The notes: generated by a model from the sequence alone, not told the origin. A stretch of DNA of 64,000 bases from Kiritimatiellia bacterium (GCA_024405255.1 JAKSOY010000001.1:1-64000); one strand, 5' to 3'. Counted from the stretch's first letter, positions 54,583 to 63,767 are shown. Translations and numbers: made by a program.

Positions 54583-54700
54583 AGCAGCCGCGCGCTCAAC
54601 GGGTTTAAGCGGAAAGGACGTCTCGGAATTCGCCGACAACCTCTTCGGCATTCTTGACGCAACCGAAACGCGTAAACGGTCGCATTCAATGCACGACTAA
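54527..54700 (+). pseudogene. Unidentified C-terminal gene fragment joined to the broken toxin
   Basis: In another frame from the toxin, bases up to the TAA at 54698-54700 read GRRALFEAAARSTGLSGKDV, then SEFADNLFGILDATETRKRS. It has no start of its own beyond a GTG at 54527 and looks like the 3' end of a lost helical protein whose 5' part was deleted with the toxin. I do not recognise the parent. Confidence 0.35.
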
Positions 54701-54713
54701 TCGGTCTACGTCA

Positions 54714-56009
54714 TTAGAAAATCGCGCACATCTCGCTTGGAATGTGCCAAGCGGTCGGCCCGAGGAAAACCTCGTAGACGGGGATGCCGTCCGGCGCGCA
54801 ATTCCGCTTGAACGCCTGCGAGAAGAATCGCTTGAAGAAGAGGTTCAACCACTTCTCGATTGTCGCCGCATCATAAGTTCCGCGAAAAGCCTTCTTGGCC
54901 GCGCGAAGGATTTCCTGCGAATCCTCATGGTCGGCGATGAAATGCCAAAGGAAGAAGTCGTGCAGTTCATACGGACCGATCTTGTCCTCGGTCTTCTGCT
55001 GGATCTCACCGCGTTTCGCAGGCAGCAGCTCAGGGCTCACCGGTGTCGCAATGATGTCAAGCAAAGCCTCCGCTGCCTTCACCTCGCCACCACTCTTTAA
55101 CCCTTTAACCTCAACCCCTTCACTCTTTAACTCTTTAATCTTTAACCCTTTAACCCTCTCTTCGGCCCACCAGTGGCAGACATCTCTGACCGCCGTCTTG
55201 GGTACGCCCGCATTCACCGCGAACATGCTCATATGGTCGCCGTTGTAGGTGCTCCAGCCGAGGGCGATCTCGCTCATGTCACCGGTGCCGATCACGATGC
55301 CGTTGCATTGGTTGGACATGTCCATCAGAATCTGCGTGCGTTCACGGGCCTGCGTATTCTCGAATACGACATCGACGCGCGAAGCGGGCTGGTGGATGTC
55401 CTTGAAATGCTGGCGGCAGGCCGGCGTGATGTCGATCGTCTCGAGTGCAAGGCCGAGTCCTTCGCACAGCAGATCGGCATTCCCGCGCGTCCGCTTCGTC
55501 GTGCCGAATCCTGGCATCGTCACCACGTGGATGCCCTTCTTCTCATAGCCGAGCGCTTCGAAGGCCGCGACCGAAACGAGCAGCGCAAGCGCACTGTCGA
55601 GTCCGCCGGAAAGTCCGAGTACGACATCGTGACACCAAGGCATCGACTTCAAGCGGCGGACGAGCCCCGCAACCTGGCAGGCAAAGACCTCCGCCGGGCG
55701 TCCGCAAAACGGCAGACGCGGATCAGGTCCCTTCGCCACCGGCGTACGCGCAAGCGGCGCCCCTTTCAGCAGCTTCGGCGCCTGCGTGACCTTCGCGACC
55801 GCTTTCAGGAACTTTTCCTCGGCCGTATGGACAAGTTTCACGAACGCGGGATGCGTGGCAAGCGATCCGCAATCGCCTCCTTGCAGGGCATCGCACGGAA
55901 TCACCAGTTCCTTCACGCCCGCCTTCGCGGCGTCTTTGACACAGTCCAACAGCTGCGTCGCATTGCCCGTAAAATCTCCCGATCTCAAACAGCAATCTTC
56001 GATTTTCAT
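54714..56009 (-). CDS. nadE: NAD+ synthase, with reduced N-terminal domain and repeat insert
   Basis: 431 aa. Makes NAD from deamido-NAD and ATP with ammonia or glutamine nitrogen. The synthetase core (about 115-425) has LGLSGGLDSALAL (PP-loop, about 130), TMPGFGTTKRT, QARERTQILMD, GTGDMSEIALGW and TPVSPELLP. Glutamine-dependent enzymes carry a full nitrilase-type domain of about 270 residues; here only about 75 recognisable residues remain, and the Glu-Lys-Cys catalytic set is not visible. The enzyme may therefore use free ammonia. Residues about 297-317 are encoded by 7-8-nt TTAAAG-type repeats. The ATG at 56009 has GAAGGAAAG upstream. Confidence 0.9.
   Translation of the reverse strand: MKIEDCCLRSGDFTGNATQLLDCVKDAAKAGVKELVIPCDALQGGDCGSLATHPAFVKLVHTAEEKFLKAVAKVTQAPKLLKGAPLARTPVAKGPDPRLPFCGRPAEVFACQVAGLVRRLKSMPWCHDVVLGLSGGLDSALALLVSVAAFEALGYEKKGIHVVTMPGFGTTKRTRGNADLLCEGLGLALETIDITPACRQHFKDIHQPASRVDVVFENTQARERTQILMDMSNQCNGIVIGTGDMSEIALGWSTYNGDHMSMFAVNAGVPKTAVRDVCHWWAEERVKGLKIKELKSEGVEVKGLKSGGEVKAAEALLDIIATPVSPELLPAKRGEIQQKTEDKIGPYELHDFFLWHFIADHEDSQEILRAAKKAFRGTYDAATIEKWLNLFFKRFFSQAFKRNCAPDGIPVYEVFLGPTAWHIPSEMCAIF
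55092..55156 (-). repeat. TTAAAG-type short tandem repeats inside nadE
   Basis: On the minus strand, 7-8-nt units GGTTAAAG, ATTAAAG and AGTTAAAG recur about seven times with one interruption, in frame. They encode VKGLKIKELKSEGVEVKGLK, replacing the normal short loop before LLDIIATPVSPELLP. The same unit type forms the array at 63768-63802. Confidence 0.75.
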
Positions 56010-56070
56010 TTTTGTCTTTCCTTCGCAATCATGGTACCAAAATGCGCTGCACAAGACAAGGCCAAAACAA

Positions 56071-56103
56071 TTGTGCATTTTTGCGCAACGCAAAAATGCA
56101 CAA
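56071..56103 (-). terminator. Long perfect hairpin between dsbD-like gene and nadE
   Basis: Perfect 15-bp arms (TTGTGCATTTTTGCG and its complement) around a 3-nt loop. On the minus strand it follows the dsbD-like stop by 27 nt and is succeeded by TTGTTTTGG, so it probably terminates that transcript. It also sits about 60 nt before nadE and could be a regulator site; there is no strong nadE promoter that I can see. Confidence 0.6.
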
Positions 56104-56129
56104 CCACGAGGTTTTCTACTTACCTGTCA

Positions 56130-57503
56130 TTATTTCTCAAAGATGATGAAGGCCGGGAATCCCTTGATGCCCAATCCCTTGAAGTCGGCCAGTTTCGCAA
56201 ATTCATCCGGCTTCTCCGCCTGCAGGCGAATCACGGTGAACGTCGCGAGTTCCTTCCGCACGGACGGATCCTTGAATGTCGTCTTCTCCATCGCCAGGCA
56301 GTTCTTGCACCAGGTCGCCCACACGTCGACGAACACGGGCTTACCCGCCTTCTTCGCTTCGGCAAACGTCTGCGTCCAGGTCGCCGGCGTCGCAGCGAGC
56401 TGGCCAGCCTCCGCAGCCACCGTCGCCCGCTGAGATTTGAAACCATTCGCGGCAAGGAATCCGTACCAAACCGCCATGCCGAGGAAAACGAGACCAAATG
56501 CGCGGTTGACCCACTTCATCCACGCGCCCGGCTTCGGCAGCACCGAGAAGCCCGCCGCCGCAAACGGCCAGGGAAGCCCGAGACCCGCACCCAGCACGAA
56601 CGGCAGCCCCACCGCCCACATCTTGCCCGCCGCACACCACTTGGCGGTGAGGAGCAGCGTCGCCAGGAGAATCGGCTCCACGCACGCGCCCGCGAGCGCT
56701 GCCGCACCCGCGCCGAGGAAGAAGCAACCCCAGTAGCCGCGCAGCTGCGGCGCGGCGTTCGGATCCCTCTTCTTGGCAGGGGTCCGCTTGGCCTTGGGAC
56801 GGAACTTCGACAGGTCGATGAAGAACACGCCGAACATCGCGAGCGCAAGGATGGTGAAGATCGTCGCCGTCACAACGTTGAACCACGGATTGGACTGGAT
56901 CGTGCCGAATGCCATGCCGCCGAATGCCGCCGCACATCCAAGCGCGCCATACGCGCAGGTGATGCCGAGGCCGTAGGCAAGTCCGCGCTTCCAGCCTTTG
57001 CCCACGAGGATGAGGTTCACCGGCACGAGCGGCAGCACGCACGGGGTCAAGTTCGCCGCGAGGCCGCCGACCAGCACGAGCAAGAGGATCATCAACAGCG
57101 AATGGTCTTCGAGTTCGACTCCCGCCGCCTCGTTCTTCAGGAACGCGACCAGCTTCGCGGGGTTCATATACCCCATCGCGACCCGCACACCCGGAACCGC
57201 CTTCGCATCGGCAGCCGGCTTCGTGGGTTCCGCCGTTTTTGCAACTGGCTTCTCGGTGGGCTTCACCTCGGCAGGCGGCGTTTCACCCGGGTCGTCCAGA
57301 TTGTCAAGACTGAACGTGTTCGCAGCCGGGTCCTCACCCTTCGCATGCGCCTCCTTCGCCGCCTTGATGTCAGCTTCCGACACGCCGGCCTCACGCGCCG
57401 CCTCTTCTGAAAGATAACACACGCCGCCAACACAAATCTGCTCCGCGCACGCCATGAACGTCGCGAAGAGGACACTACCGATTAAAACGAGACATTTTTT
57501 CAT
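56130..57503 (-). CDS. DsbD-like thiol:disulphide interchange protein (CcdA-like domain plus thioredoxin)
   Basis: 457 aa. Signal peptide (1-20) and a short periplasmic part with a Pro/Ala/Lys linker, then about eight helices (140-360) with the redox cysteines in LTPCVLPLVPV (about 154) and GACVEP (about 272). A C-terminal thioredoxin domain follows with WATWCKNC (about 396). It transfers reducing power from the cytoplasm to periplasmic thiols. The usual N-terminal DsbD-alpha domain is replaced by a short linker. TATAAT with a TGC extension lies 7 nt before the ATG, so the mRNA is probably leaderless. Confidence 0.88.
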   Translation of the reverse strand: MKKCLVLIGSVLFATFMACAEQICVGGVCYLSEEAAREAGVSEADIKAAKEAHAKGEDPAANTFSLDNLDDPGETPPAEVKPTEKPVAKTAEPTKPAADAKAVPGVRVAMGYMNPAKLVAFLKNEAAGVELEDHSLLMILLLVLVGGLAANLTPCVLPLVPVNLILVGKGWKRGLAYGLGITCAYGALGCAAAFGGMAFGTIQSNPWFNVVTATIFTILALAMFGVFFIDLSKFRPKAKRTPAKKRDPNAAPQLRGYWGCFFLGAGAAALAGACVEPILLATLLLTAKWCAAGKMWAVGLPFVLGAGLGLPWPFAAAGFSVLPKPGAWMKWVNRAFGLVFLGMAVWYGFLAANGFKSQRATVAAEAGQLAATPATWTQTFAEAKKAGKPVFVDVWATWCKNCLAMEKTTFKDPSVRKELATFTVIRLQAEKPDEFAKLADFKGLGIKGFPAFIIFEK

Positions 57504-57510
57504 GGCCGAA

Positions 57511-57597
57511 ATTATAGCAAAAAAACGAAACGAAAGGTATCCAAATCAGCATAACGTTTGATTTTTCATCTGAATGGCATTGTGGTATAATAACCCC
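57511..57597. promoter_or_regulatory. Divergent leaderless promoters (dsbD-like / PL8 lyase)
   Basis: Minus: TATAAT (57516-57511) preceded by TGC, 7 nt before the DsbD-like ATG. Plus: TATAAT (57586-57591) preceded by TGG, 6 nt before the PL8 ATG. Both spacings put the transcript start at or next to the start codon, and no Shine-Dalgarno site fits between. The -35 regions are weak. About 70 bp separate the two -10 elements. Confidence 0.6.
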
Positions 57598-59214
57598 ATG
57601 AAAAAATTAATTCTTTCTTTTCTCGTCGGTCTGAGCGTGGGCTGTCTTGCCGGCGCGCTGGATCAGGTCAAGGCCCGGTGGGGACTTCCCCGCGGGAATG
57701 TTGCAGCGGCTCAAAAGTTCGCCGCGCAGTTGACGGCAGAGGGGTCCTGGCCCGACATCGACTACAAGGCGCGGCAACGTTCGGGCTGGACGCTGCCCGC
57801 CCATCTTGGCCGCGTTCGGGAACTTGCAGCGGCGGCGCGTATCAACCGCGACCCGGCTTTGCTGGCCGCCGCCCATCGGAGTCTCGGGTTCTGGATTCAA
57901 AACAACTTCAAGAATTCCAACTGGTGGTGGAACGACATTGGCGTACCCAGCATGATGGGGCCAATCGGCCTTCTCCTCGACAAGGATCTTACCGAAGCGG
58001 AACGCACCCACATCCGTAAGGTCCTCTCCCGCCGCAGCCTCGGATGCATGACCGGTCAAAACCGGGCCTGGGTTGCCCGCAACTATCTGGTACGCGCCCT
58101 TCTCGACGATTCAGACGTCGATTTCCGCACCGCACTCGATGTCGTCCTCAGCGAAGTGCGCCTCGCACCCGGCGAGGGCATCCAGCGCGACGGCAACTTC
58201 CACCAGCACGGACATCAACCCCAGCTCGGCAACTACGGCCTCTCCTTCCTCGCCGAACAAACCGCCTACGCCCACCTCCTTCAGGGCACGCCCTACGCCT
58301 ATCCGCCCGAAAAACGGGAGTTGATCCACTTCCTCGCCGAGGGCTACCAATGGACGCTCTGGAACGGCCGTCTGGATGTCGCCGCACTCGGCCGTCAGCT
58401 TTTTCCAAACGTCGCGCGCGAGAAAGGCCGTACCATCCTCAACGCGCTTCGCACGCTTGAGAAAGACGGCTGGAAACGTCCGCCCTCGCCGCTTGGGTTC
58501 AAACATTTCGACTGCAGCGCCTATGCCGTCTATCGGACGAAATCCTGGATGGCGAGTGTCCGCGCCTCGACGGCCAAGATCATCGGCGTCGAAACGGTTG
58601 TGAACGAGGACAATGCCAAGGGCCAATGCATGGCCGACGGCGCGCTCTGCGTCTATGTGACCGGCGGCGAATACGACGACGTTTTCCCCCTCTGGGACGA
58701 CTGGCGCATGATTCCGGGCGTGACCGGCTATCTCGGCAAACCCGTCGTCCGAAACGATGCCCGCAATCAGGCGGACGACATCGTCTCCCATACGACGCCA
58801 AACGGCGGCGCATTCGAATTCACCTTCTGCCGCGAAGGTCTCACCGCCCACAAGAAATGGACCTTCTCCCCCACGGAGATCCTCTGCGAGGGCTCGGGCA
58901 TCACCGCCGAGGACAAATCCTATGACGTCGCCACGTGCGTCGAAGAGTCCCTTGCCGCACCCAACGCGCGTATCGTCTACCAGAAGCCCAATGAATCCTG
59001 TTTTGAAAACGGAACGATCCGCTATATCGCGGAAGCCCCGCCTGAACAGATCCGCTTCGCCGTCGAAGAACGCCACGGCGACTTCAGTGCCTTCATGCAG
59101 TCAATGGCTTCAACGCCTCGCTCCGGCAAGGTCTTCTCGTTGCGCATCCTCCACGGACGCACCCCGAAATCAGCCCGCTACCGCTACCGCATCCAGCCCC
59201 TCGGGAACCCTTGA
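57598..59214 (+). CDS. Secreted polysaccharide lyase family 8-like enzyme
   Basis: 538 aa. Signal peptide (residues 1-19, cleaved near CLAGA). The alpha/alpha-toroid PL8 domain is recognised by NWWWNDIGVPSMMGPIGLLL (about 99-118), NRAWVARN (about 155) and the catalytic region GNFHQHGHQPQLGNYGLSF, in place of the usual DGSFIQH..YTGGYG. A beta-sandwich part follows (about 340-535). It cleaves uronate-containing polysaccharides (hyaluronan, chondroitin or xanthan-like) by beta-elimination. It is shorter than most PL8 enzymes (650-1000 aa), losing C-terminal domains. The ATG at 57598, 6 nt after TATAAT, is chosen over an upstream ATG inside the promoter. Confidence 0.8.
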   Translation: MKKLILSFLVGLSVGCLAGALDQVKARWGLPRGNVAAAQKFAAQLTAEGSWPDIDYKARQRSGWTLPAHLGRVRELAAAARINRDPALLAAAHRSLGFWIQNNFKNSNWWWNDIGVPSMMGPIGLLLDKDLTEAERTHIRKVLSRRSLGCMTGQNRAWVARNYLVRALLDDSDVDFRTALDVVLSEVRLAPGEGIQRDGNFHQHGHQPQLGNYGLSFLAEQTAYAHLLQGTPYAYPPEKRELIHFLAEGYQWTLWNGRLDVAALGRQLFPNVAREKGRTILNALRTLEKDGWKRPPSPLGFKHFDCSAYAVYRTKSWMASVRASTAKIIGVETVVNEDNAKGQCMADGALCVYVTGGEYDDVFPLWDDWRMIPGVTGYLGKPVVRNDARNQADDIVSHTTPNGGAFEFTFCREGLTAHKKWTFSPTEILCEGSGITAEDKSYDVATCVEESLAAPNARIVYQKPNESCFENGTIRYIAEAPPEQIRFAVEERHGDFSAFMQSMASTPRSGKVFSLRILHGRTPKSARYRYRIQPLGNP

Positions 59215-59217
59215 AAA

Positions 59218-62200
59218 TCAAGGGACGACGAGACGCATGAACCCGCGCGTGGGCGAAGGCGGAGCAATGGTCAAGGTGGCGGTTTTCCCGGAAGTGATGG
59301 GCTCTACCACGACAACCGGAGCCAGTGTGACCTCACTCGGCGACAGCCCCACGCGCACGAGTTCACCGACACGCGAGGGGACAAAAGAGACTTTCTGGGG
59401 CGTCTCCAACGAGAACTCGATGTCCCAATTCGCACCCGCCGGCTGAAACTTCTTGAAACGCAGATTTGGCCGTTCTTCAAACAGGACAGCCTGTTCGAGA
59501 TAGGGAGCCAACGCGAAGGACGTCGCAATTTCCTTTCGTTGCGACATGTTGAGATCGTCAGGCGCCTTCAAGCCGCATTTGGACAAGAACGTGTTGAACG
59601 CAGCCAGACTTTTCGCATCGTTCACACGTTGCGCAATGTCCGAAGAGGAACCAAAGGTCATAGTCAAATCATCCAGCGTGGGGAATAGCGAGCTTCCTTC
59701 CGGTATCCATTGAACATGCGAAAGCCAAGCCGCACATTCTGTCGAGTAGGCACTCGAATAGTCGCGACTCGGATCGCCAACCGTAAGTGTAAATGTAAAC
59801 GTACTATTTCCCGAAGAATTGACAATGTTTGTCACCGTCCCGGCAAAGCCGGTCTTGCCATTGTACCCACATGAGAGGATCGATGTTTTTCCGTTTTTGA
59901 CATCAAACGTATTGTGGGATGAATAGCTATTGAATTCATAGGTGAAGACAAATCGACCTTTCCCTGAGACCGTTGCGGTGAGGACGGACACGTAGGTTGT
60001 ACCATTCATCAACCCACCCGCCTTCATTTGCGCGGGATAGGCCTCTTGCCACGGCGTTGGAGATGTATTCGCCCATGTAATCCCCTGCGTCCCCAGTATG
60101 TCGCTCACAGGCGGAGGGACGTAAGCCGTAGGCGTTATGCCAACGGAGCTCAGTACCGACGAGAACCCCGCGATAAGCGACTCAAGCGAATCGGCGTAGG
60201 TCGCCGAACCGATCTTTTCGCCCGAGCGTGCCAATCCATGTGCGACCGGAGTGTCAAAGTCTTTGGGTGTGACAAAGAACATCGTTGGATAAGAAACACC
60301 ACCCACAATCTGATCTTGGTTTCGATAAAGATCCCAGAACCAGTCGCCAGCTGCATCGGCATCCTGATGGACAGATGCGTCTGCCGTGACGAGATAAACA
60401 CCGTTCGAGGCCGCCCACTGGGTAAAGGAATACGACTGGGCAATCGGATCTAGTCTTTGACAATACCAGCACGTCGCGAGATTGGCCAACAGCACACAGA
60501 CGAGCTTACCATTCTTCGCCGCGGCGATCCGTACGCCGTCTACATCCGTCGTCCATTCGCCGGGCTGAATTGGATGGCGCTCCAAGTAGAGCCAACGTTG
60601 TACGACACTGGGCTCGCGACCGGGATCAAGTTCAACAGCTTGAACAAGCGTTGAACGCGTCAGCGTAATCGGCCCCGTATAAGGGAGAGCCGTCTCACCG
60701 GTGGGGTCGCTGCCATCGAGCGTATAGTAGATCAGTCCTTCGGGCTTGGCTGCAGAAAGGACAATATTCGTCTGACCGAAGAACGTACACGCCGTTGCTA
60801 CATCTGCTGTCGTTTCAGGTTGCGCAAGAGGAGGTTGAGACAGCACGTCAAACTGCACCGTGTCAAGCCACACACCATTATAGCCCCCCATTCTTCCGCC
60901 TTGACATTCGAAATTGAATTTCACCACATGCTGACCCGCAGGGACATCCACCAGAACCTGACGCCATTCACCATCGGTTGCGCGATCGGTTTGAAACATG
61001 GTCTGACTATCGCATGTCACCATCAGGGACGCATAGCCCGAATGACATGACATCTTGTAGCGGAAACTCATTTGCGTGGGTCCCGTCACATGCGTGGAAA
61101 TCCAAGAAGGTTGATCCCAAAAACCGCCTCCGTCCGTACTTTGTACAGCACATTCGCCATCATAGGTGTCCGTTGTCTGTACGTACCACGGATAATCGTC
61201 GCTTGTTTCCCACGTCAACTGAGTTGTCGTAAGAGCCGTACCTAACTCGGCATGAAAGTAAGTCGCCTCGTAGATCGGCCCGACGATGCCGTCTGTAATC
61301 GTTGCGGCTCGAACCTTGGTTGTGGCCGTGATCGTAAACGGCCCCTGATAAACGAGACCAGTAGTTGCCGTCGGGGTCGATCCGTCAAGCGTGTAGCGAA
61401 TCGTGGCACCTTCTTTCCCGGGCGTAAGCGTAACGGCAAGAGAATCATCGAAAAGAGTTCGTGAGTCCGGGGCAAAAAACACATCGTACGACATCGGAAT
61501 AACCTGCGCATGATAATTGGCCACTCCGGCAAAAGTGGTGCGCAAGACCCTTTCGTTGTCATGGGACAAGTCTCCCACCACGGTCCCCTTCCACGTCCGA
61601 TTCGGCGATGAAAAAATCGGCGCAGACGTGTACATATTCCCATACCCGTCGCTATTATAGGCCATCACGGTGTGGTAATCGACATTGTCCGTTCCTTTGA
61701 AATAGTATCCTCGCGACCAGTCGTCTGATTGCGGGCCTCGATTCGAAACGTCCGCGCCCTGATCCGTATGACCGCACCCCATGATGTGCCCCACCTCGTG
61801 CGTAGCCGTCTGGCTCGTCGCCACAGCACGAACGGCGAGCACACAATAGGCCCAATCTGAAAACTGGCTGATTTCGTCAGAGGATGTTCCAGGAAGCGAA
61901 AAACCAACTCCCGTCACACCATGGGCGGCTCCGGTGTCGATGAGCGTACACACAATATCGGCCCCGACGGCTTCGCGTGCCGCCGAGATTCCCTCCCATC
62001 CTGAAGCCGCACTCTGTACATTGCGTAATGCGGCATGAATGTCCGTCGTCGATGTCGAAACCCGTGTCACCCCGACGAGCCGGAATCGAAAAGACGTCTC
62101 GAGTGCATTGTTGGCCAGGCAGGCATTCATTTTGGCGACAGCCTGCTGCGCGAAATTTGTGACACCGCCCCCATTGTTCTGGGCCCACAAGAATGCATTT

Positions 62201-62787
62201 GCATCGTAGGCGAAAAGGATGTCGACAAGTGTAGAGGCCGGTTGAAGCGAGGAAGTCAGACGCGCCGCCTGAACATGGGACGGCGACGGGGCTGTTGTTG
62301 GTGACAATTTCGGCAGATGCGACACGGCGGGTTCGTCCAGCCCGCGCGCCGAATCGATCTCTTCGACCGTCACACCGGCTTTCGTCGAAACGATCCGATA
62401 GACACGGGCATGGGTGAAATCCTGTACTTCGACTTGAAGGCCTTCCGCTGTTTCAAGAACCGTCGCAAGTTGCCATTCTCCTCGCCCCTCAACCGTTGCG
62501 AGGAACGATTCGCCGCCAAGGGGTGAGTCGAGTCGTTCTGATAGCACGAGCGTGATCGTCAGATCGTCCCACAATCTAAAGGTGAGCCGGTCCCCCAGAG
62601 ACAAGCCATGTACCGACGTCAAGCCTGAGGGGAGGCGCGTCGTACGAAGCGCATCTTCATGCACTTTCTGCACATTCTGTACTGTTGCACGGGCCGGTGC
62701 GCGAAGGTCGAACAAACGCGGCTCTGCCGCCTGAGACCACCATCCGGAGAACACCAATACGAACAAACACAACCACTTCACATTCAT
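59218..62787 (-). CDS. Secreted zinc metalloprotease with chitobiase-type and thioredoxin-like domains
   Basis: 1189 aa. Signal peptide (1-20), a propeptide, then a reprolysin-like catalytic domain (about 185-420) with THEVGHIMGCGHTD (zinc His residues and catalytic Glu near 330) and the Met-turn in HTVMAYNSDG. Two chitobiase C-terminal-type repeats follow (ATIRYTLDGSTPTATTG, GLIYYTLDGSDPTGET). A carbohydrate-binding-like jelly-roll (about 520-640) lies between them. An unexpected thioredoxin-like domain (about 745-880) carries ATCWYCQRL. It probably degrades host or matrix protein; the Trx module may open disulphides (inference). GAGG lies 6 nt before the ATG. It is convergent with the lyase gene, 3 bp apart. 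Confidence 0.85.
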   Translation of the reverse strand: MNVKWLCLFVLVFSGWWSQAAEPRLFDLRAPARATVQNVQKVHEDALRTTRLPSGLTSVHGLSLGDRLTFRLWDDLTITLVLSERLDSPLGGESFLATVEGRGEWQLATVLETAEGLQVEVQDFTHARVYRIVSTKAGVTVEEIDSARGLDEPAVSHLPKLSPTTAPSPSHVQAARLTSSLQPASTLVDILFAYDANAFLWAQNNGGGVTNFAQQAVAKMNACLANNALETSFRFRLVGVTRVSTSTTDIHAALRNVQSAASGWEGISAAREAVGADIVCTLIDTGAAHGVTGVGFSLPGTSSDEISQFSDWAYCVLAVRAVATSQTATHEVGHIMGCGHTDQGADVSNRGPQSDDWSRGYYFKGTDNVDYHTVMAYNSDGYGNMYTSAPIFSSPNRTWKGTVVGDLSHDNERVLRTTFAGVANYHAQVIPMSYDVFFAPDSRTLFDDSLAVTLTPGKEGATIRYTLDGSTPTATTGLVYQGPFTITATTKVRAATITDGIVGPIYEATYFHAELGTALTTTQLTWETSDDYPWYVQTTDTYDGECAVQSTDGGGFWDQPSWISTHVTGPTQMSFRYKMSCHSGYASLMVTCDSQTMFQTDRATDGEWRQVLVDVPAGQHVVKFNFECQGGRMGGYNGVWLDTVQFDVLSQPPLAQPETTADVATACTFFGQTNIVLSAAKPEGLIYYTLDGSDPTGETALPYTGPITLTRSTLVQAVELDPGREPSVVQRWLYLERHPIQPGEWTTDVDGVRIAAAKNGKLVCVLLANLATCWYCQRLDPIAQSYSFTQWAASNGVYLVTADASVHQDADAAGDWFWDLYRNQDQIVGGVSYPTMFFVTPKDFDTPVAHGLARSGEKIGSATYADSLESLIAGFSSVLSSVGITPTAYVPPPVSDILGTQGITWANTSPTPWQEAYPAQMKAGGLMNGTTYVSVLTATVSGKGRFVFTYEFNSYSSHNTFDVKNGKTSILSCGYNGKTGFAGTVTNIVNSSGNSTFTFTLTVGDPSRDYSSAYSTECAAWLSHVQWIPEGSSLFPTLDDLTMTFGSSSDIAQRVNDAKSLAAFNTFLSKCGLKAPDDLNMSQRKEIATSFALAPYLEQAVLFEERPNLRFKKFQPAGANWDIEFSLETPQKVSFVPSRVGELVRVGLSPSEVTLAPVVVVEPITSGKTATLTIAPPSPTRGFMRLVVP

Positions 62788-62834
62788 TTACAACCTCGGT
62801 TCCATATCCATCTTTTGGTAGAGAGTGAGCCGAT

Positions 62835-62901
62835 ATTCTATCACAATCTTTCTCAACCCGTCAACTTCTCAATGGAATCTCCCGAGAGGAAATGGTATAA
62901 T
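62835..62901. promoter_or_regulatory. Divergent promoters (metalloprotease / manA)
   Basis: Minus: TTGACG (62864-62859), 18 nt, TAGAAT (62840-62835) preceded by TGA. Plus: TATAAT (62896-62901) preceded by TGG, no clear -35, leader about 36 nt to the manA ATG. The minus leader to the protease is about 40 nt. Confidence 0.55.
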
Positions 62902-62944
62902 ACCGGGCTAGAGAAAAGTCCCTTTTGACGAAATCGAGTATTCT

Positions 62945-63766
62945 ATGGAAAGCTTCTATCCGCTGACATTCAACGACAATCTCCACACCGCGCTTTGGGG
63001 AACCGAATCGTGGGAGATTTCCGGTCATGCCTCTTCGCCCTCAACCGTCGCAAACGGTCCCTTCGCGGGGCGCACGCTCGAATCGCTCGCCGCAGAATTC
63101 GGACGCGCCTTCATGGGAACACGCGCACCGTCGGATCAAACGTTTCCGCTCCTCTTCAAAGTCATCGATGCCAAGAAGCGCCTCAGTGTGCAAGTGCATC
63201 CGAACGAAGAGACGAAAGCGCTTACCGGCGGCGAACCCAAGACGGAAATGTGGCGCGTCCTTGGCGGACACGGCCCCATCTTCGCCGGACTCAAACCCGG
63301 CACAACGCCCGAAATCGTCGCCGCCAATGTCCAGAACGGACGCTTCGAGGAAACACTTGTCCGTCACGACGCCCGGACCGGTCTCACCCTGTTCATCCCG
63401 GGCGGACTCGTACACGCCATCGGCGAAGACGTCCTCATCTACGAGGTTCAGCAGAGTTCCAACACGACTTACCGTCTTTACGACTGGGGACGCGTGGGCG
63501 CCGACGGCAAGCCGCGTCAACTTCACATTGCGGAATCGCTCAAGTCGATCGACTTCAATCTGCCCGTACCGGCTTCGCGCGAGACGGTTTCCTGTCCGTT
63601 CTTCAACTTCCGTCCCGTGCAGGCGGACGGCGAGATCCACGTGGACGCCAATCCCGAAACCTTCACTGCGCTCTTCCTGACGGAAACCCGGCAGAGCATC
63701 CTCGTGCCCGCGAACACCGCTGCGTCGATTCCGGCCACAGGCACCGTGCTCGTAACGACAATGTAA
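62945..63766 (+). CDS. manA: Mannose-6-phosphate isomerase, class I
   Basis: 273 aa. Interconverts mannose-6-P and fructose-6-P. Zinc-site motifs QVHPNEETK (about 80) and GGLVHAIGEDVLIYEVQQSS (about 157-176) are present, with the active-site Arg in TYRLYDWGR. It is short (family 300-390) because the helical insert is missing, as in Bacillus-type ManA/Pmi. It may feed glycosyl precursors. No strong Shine-Dalgarno precedes the ATG, and the leader is short. A TTAAAG repeat array follows at the stop codon. Confidence 0.92.
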   Translation: MESFYPLTFNDNLHTALWGTESWEISGHASSPSTVANGPFAGRTLESLAAEFGRAFMGTRAPSDQTFPLLFKVIDAKKRLSVQVHPNEETKALTGGEPKTEMWRVLGGHGPIFAGLKPGTTPEIVAANVQNGRFEETLVRHDARTGLTLFIPGGLVHAIGEDVLIYEVQQSSNTTYRLYDWGRVGADGKPRQLHIAESLKSIDFNLPVPASRETVSCPFFNFRPVQADGEIHVDANPETFTALFLTETRQSILVPANTAASIPATGTVLVTTM

Positions 63767-63767
63767 A

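Noticed and set aside
58111..59076. 321-codon frame antisense to the PL8 lyase
   Set aside because: No motif and composition typical of a shadow frame; the plus strand has a signal peptide and PL8 blocks.
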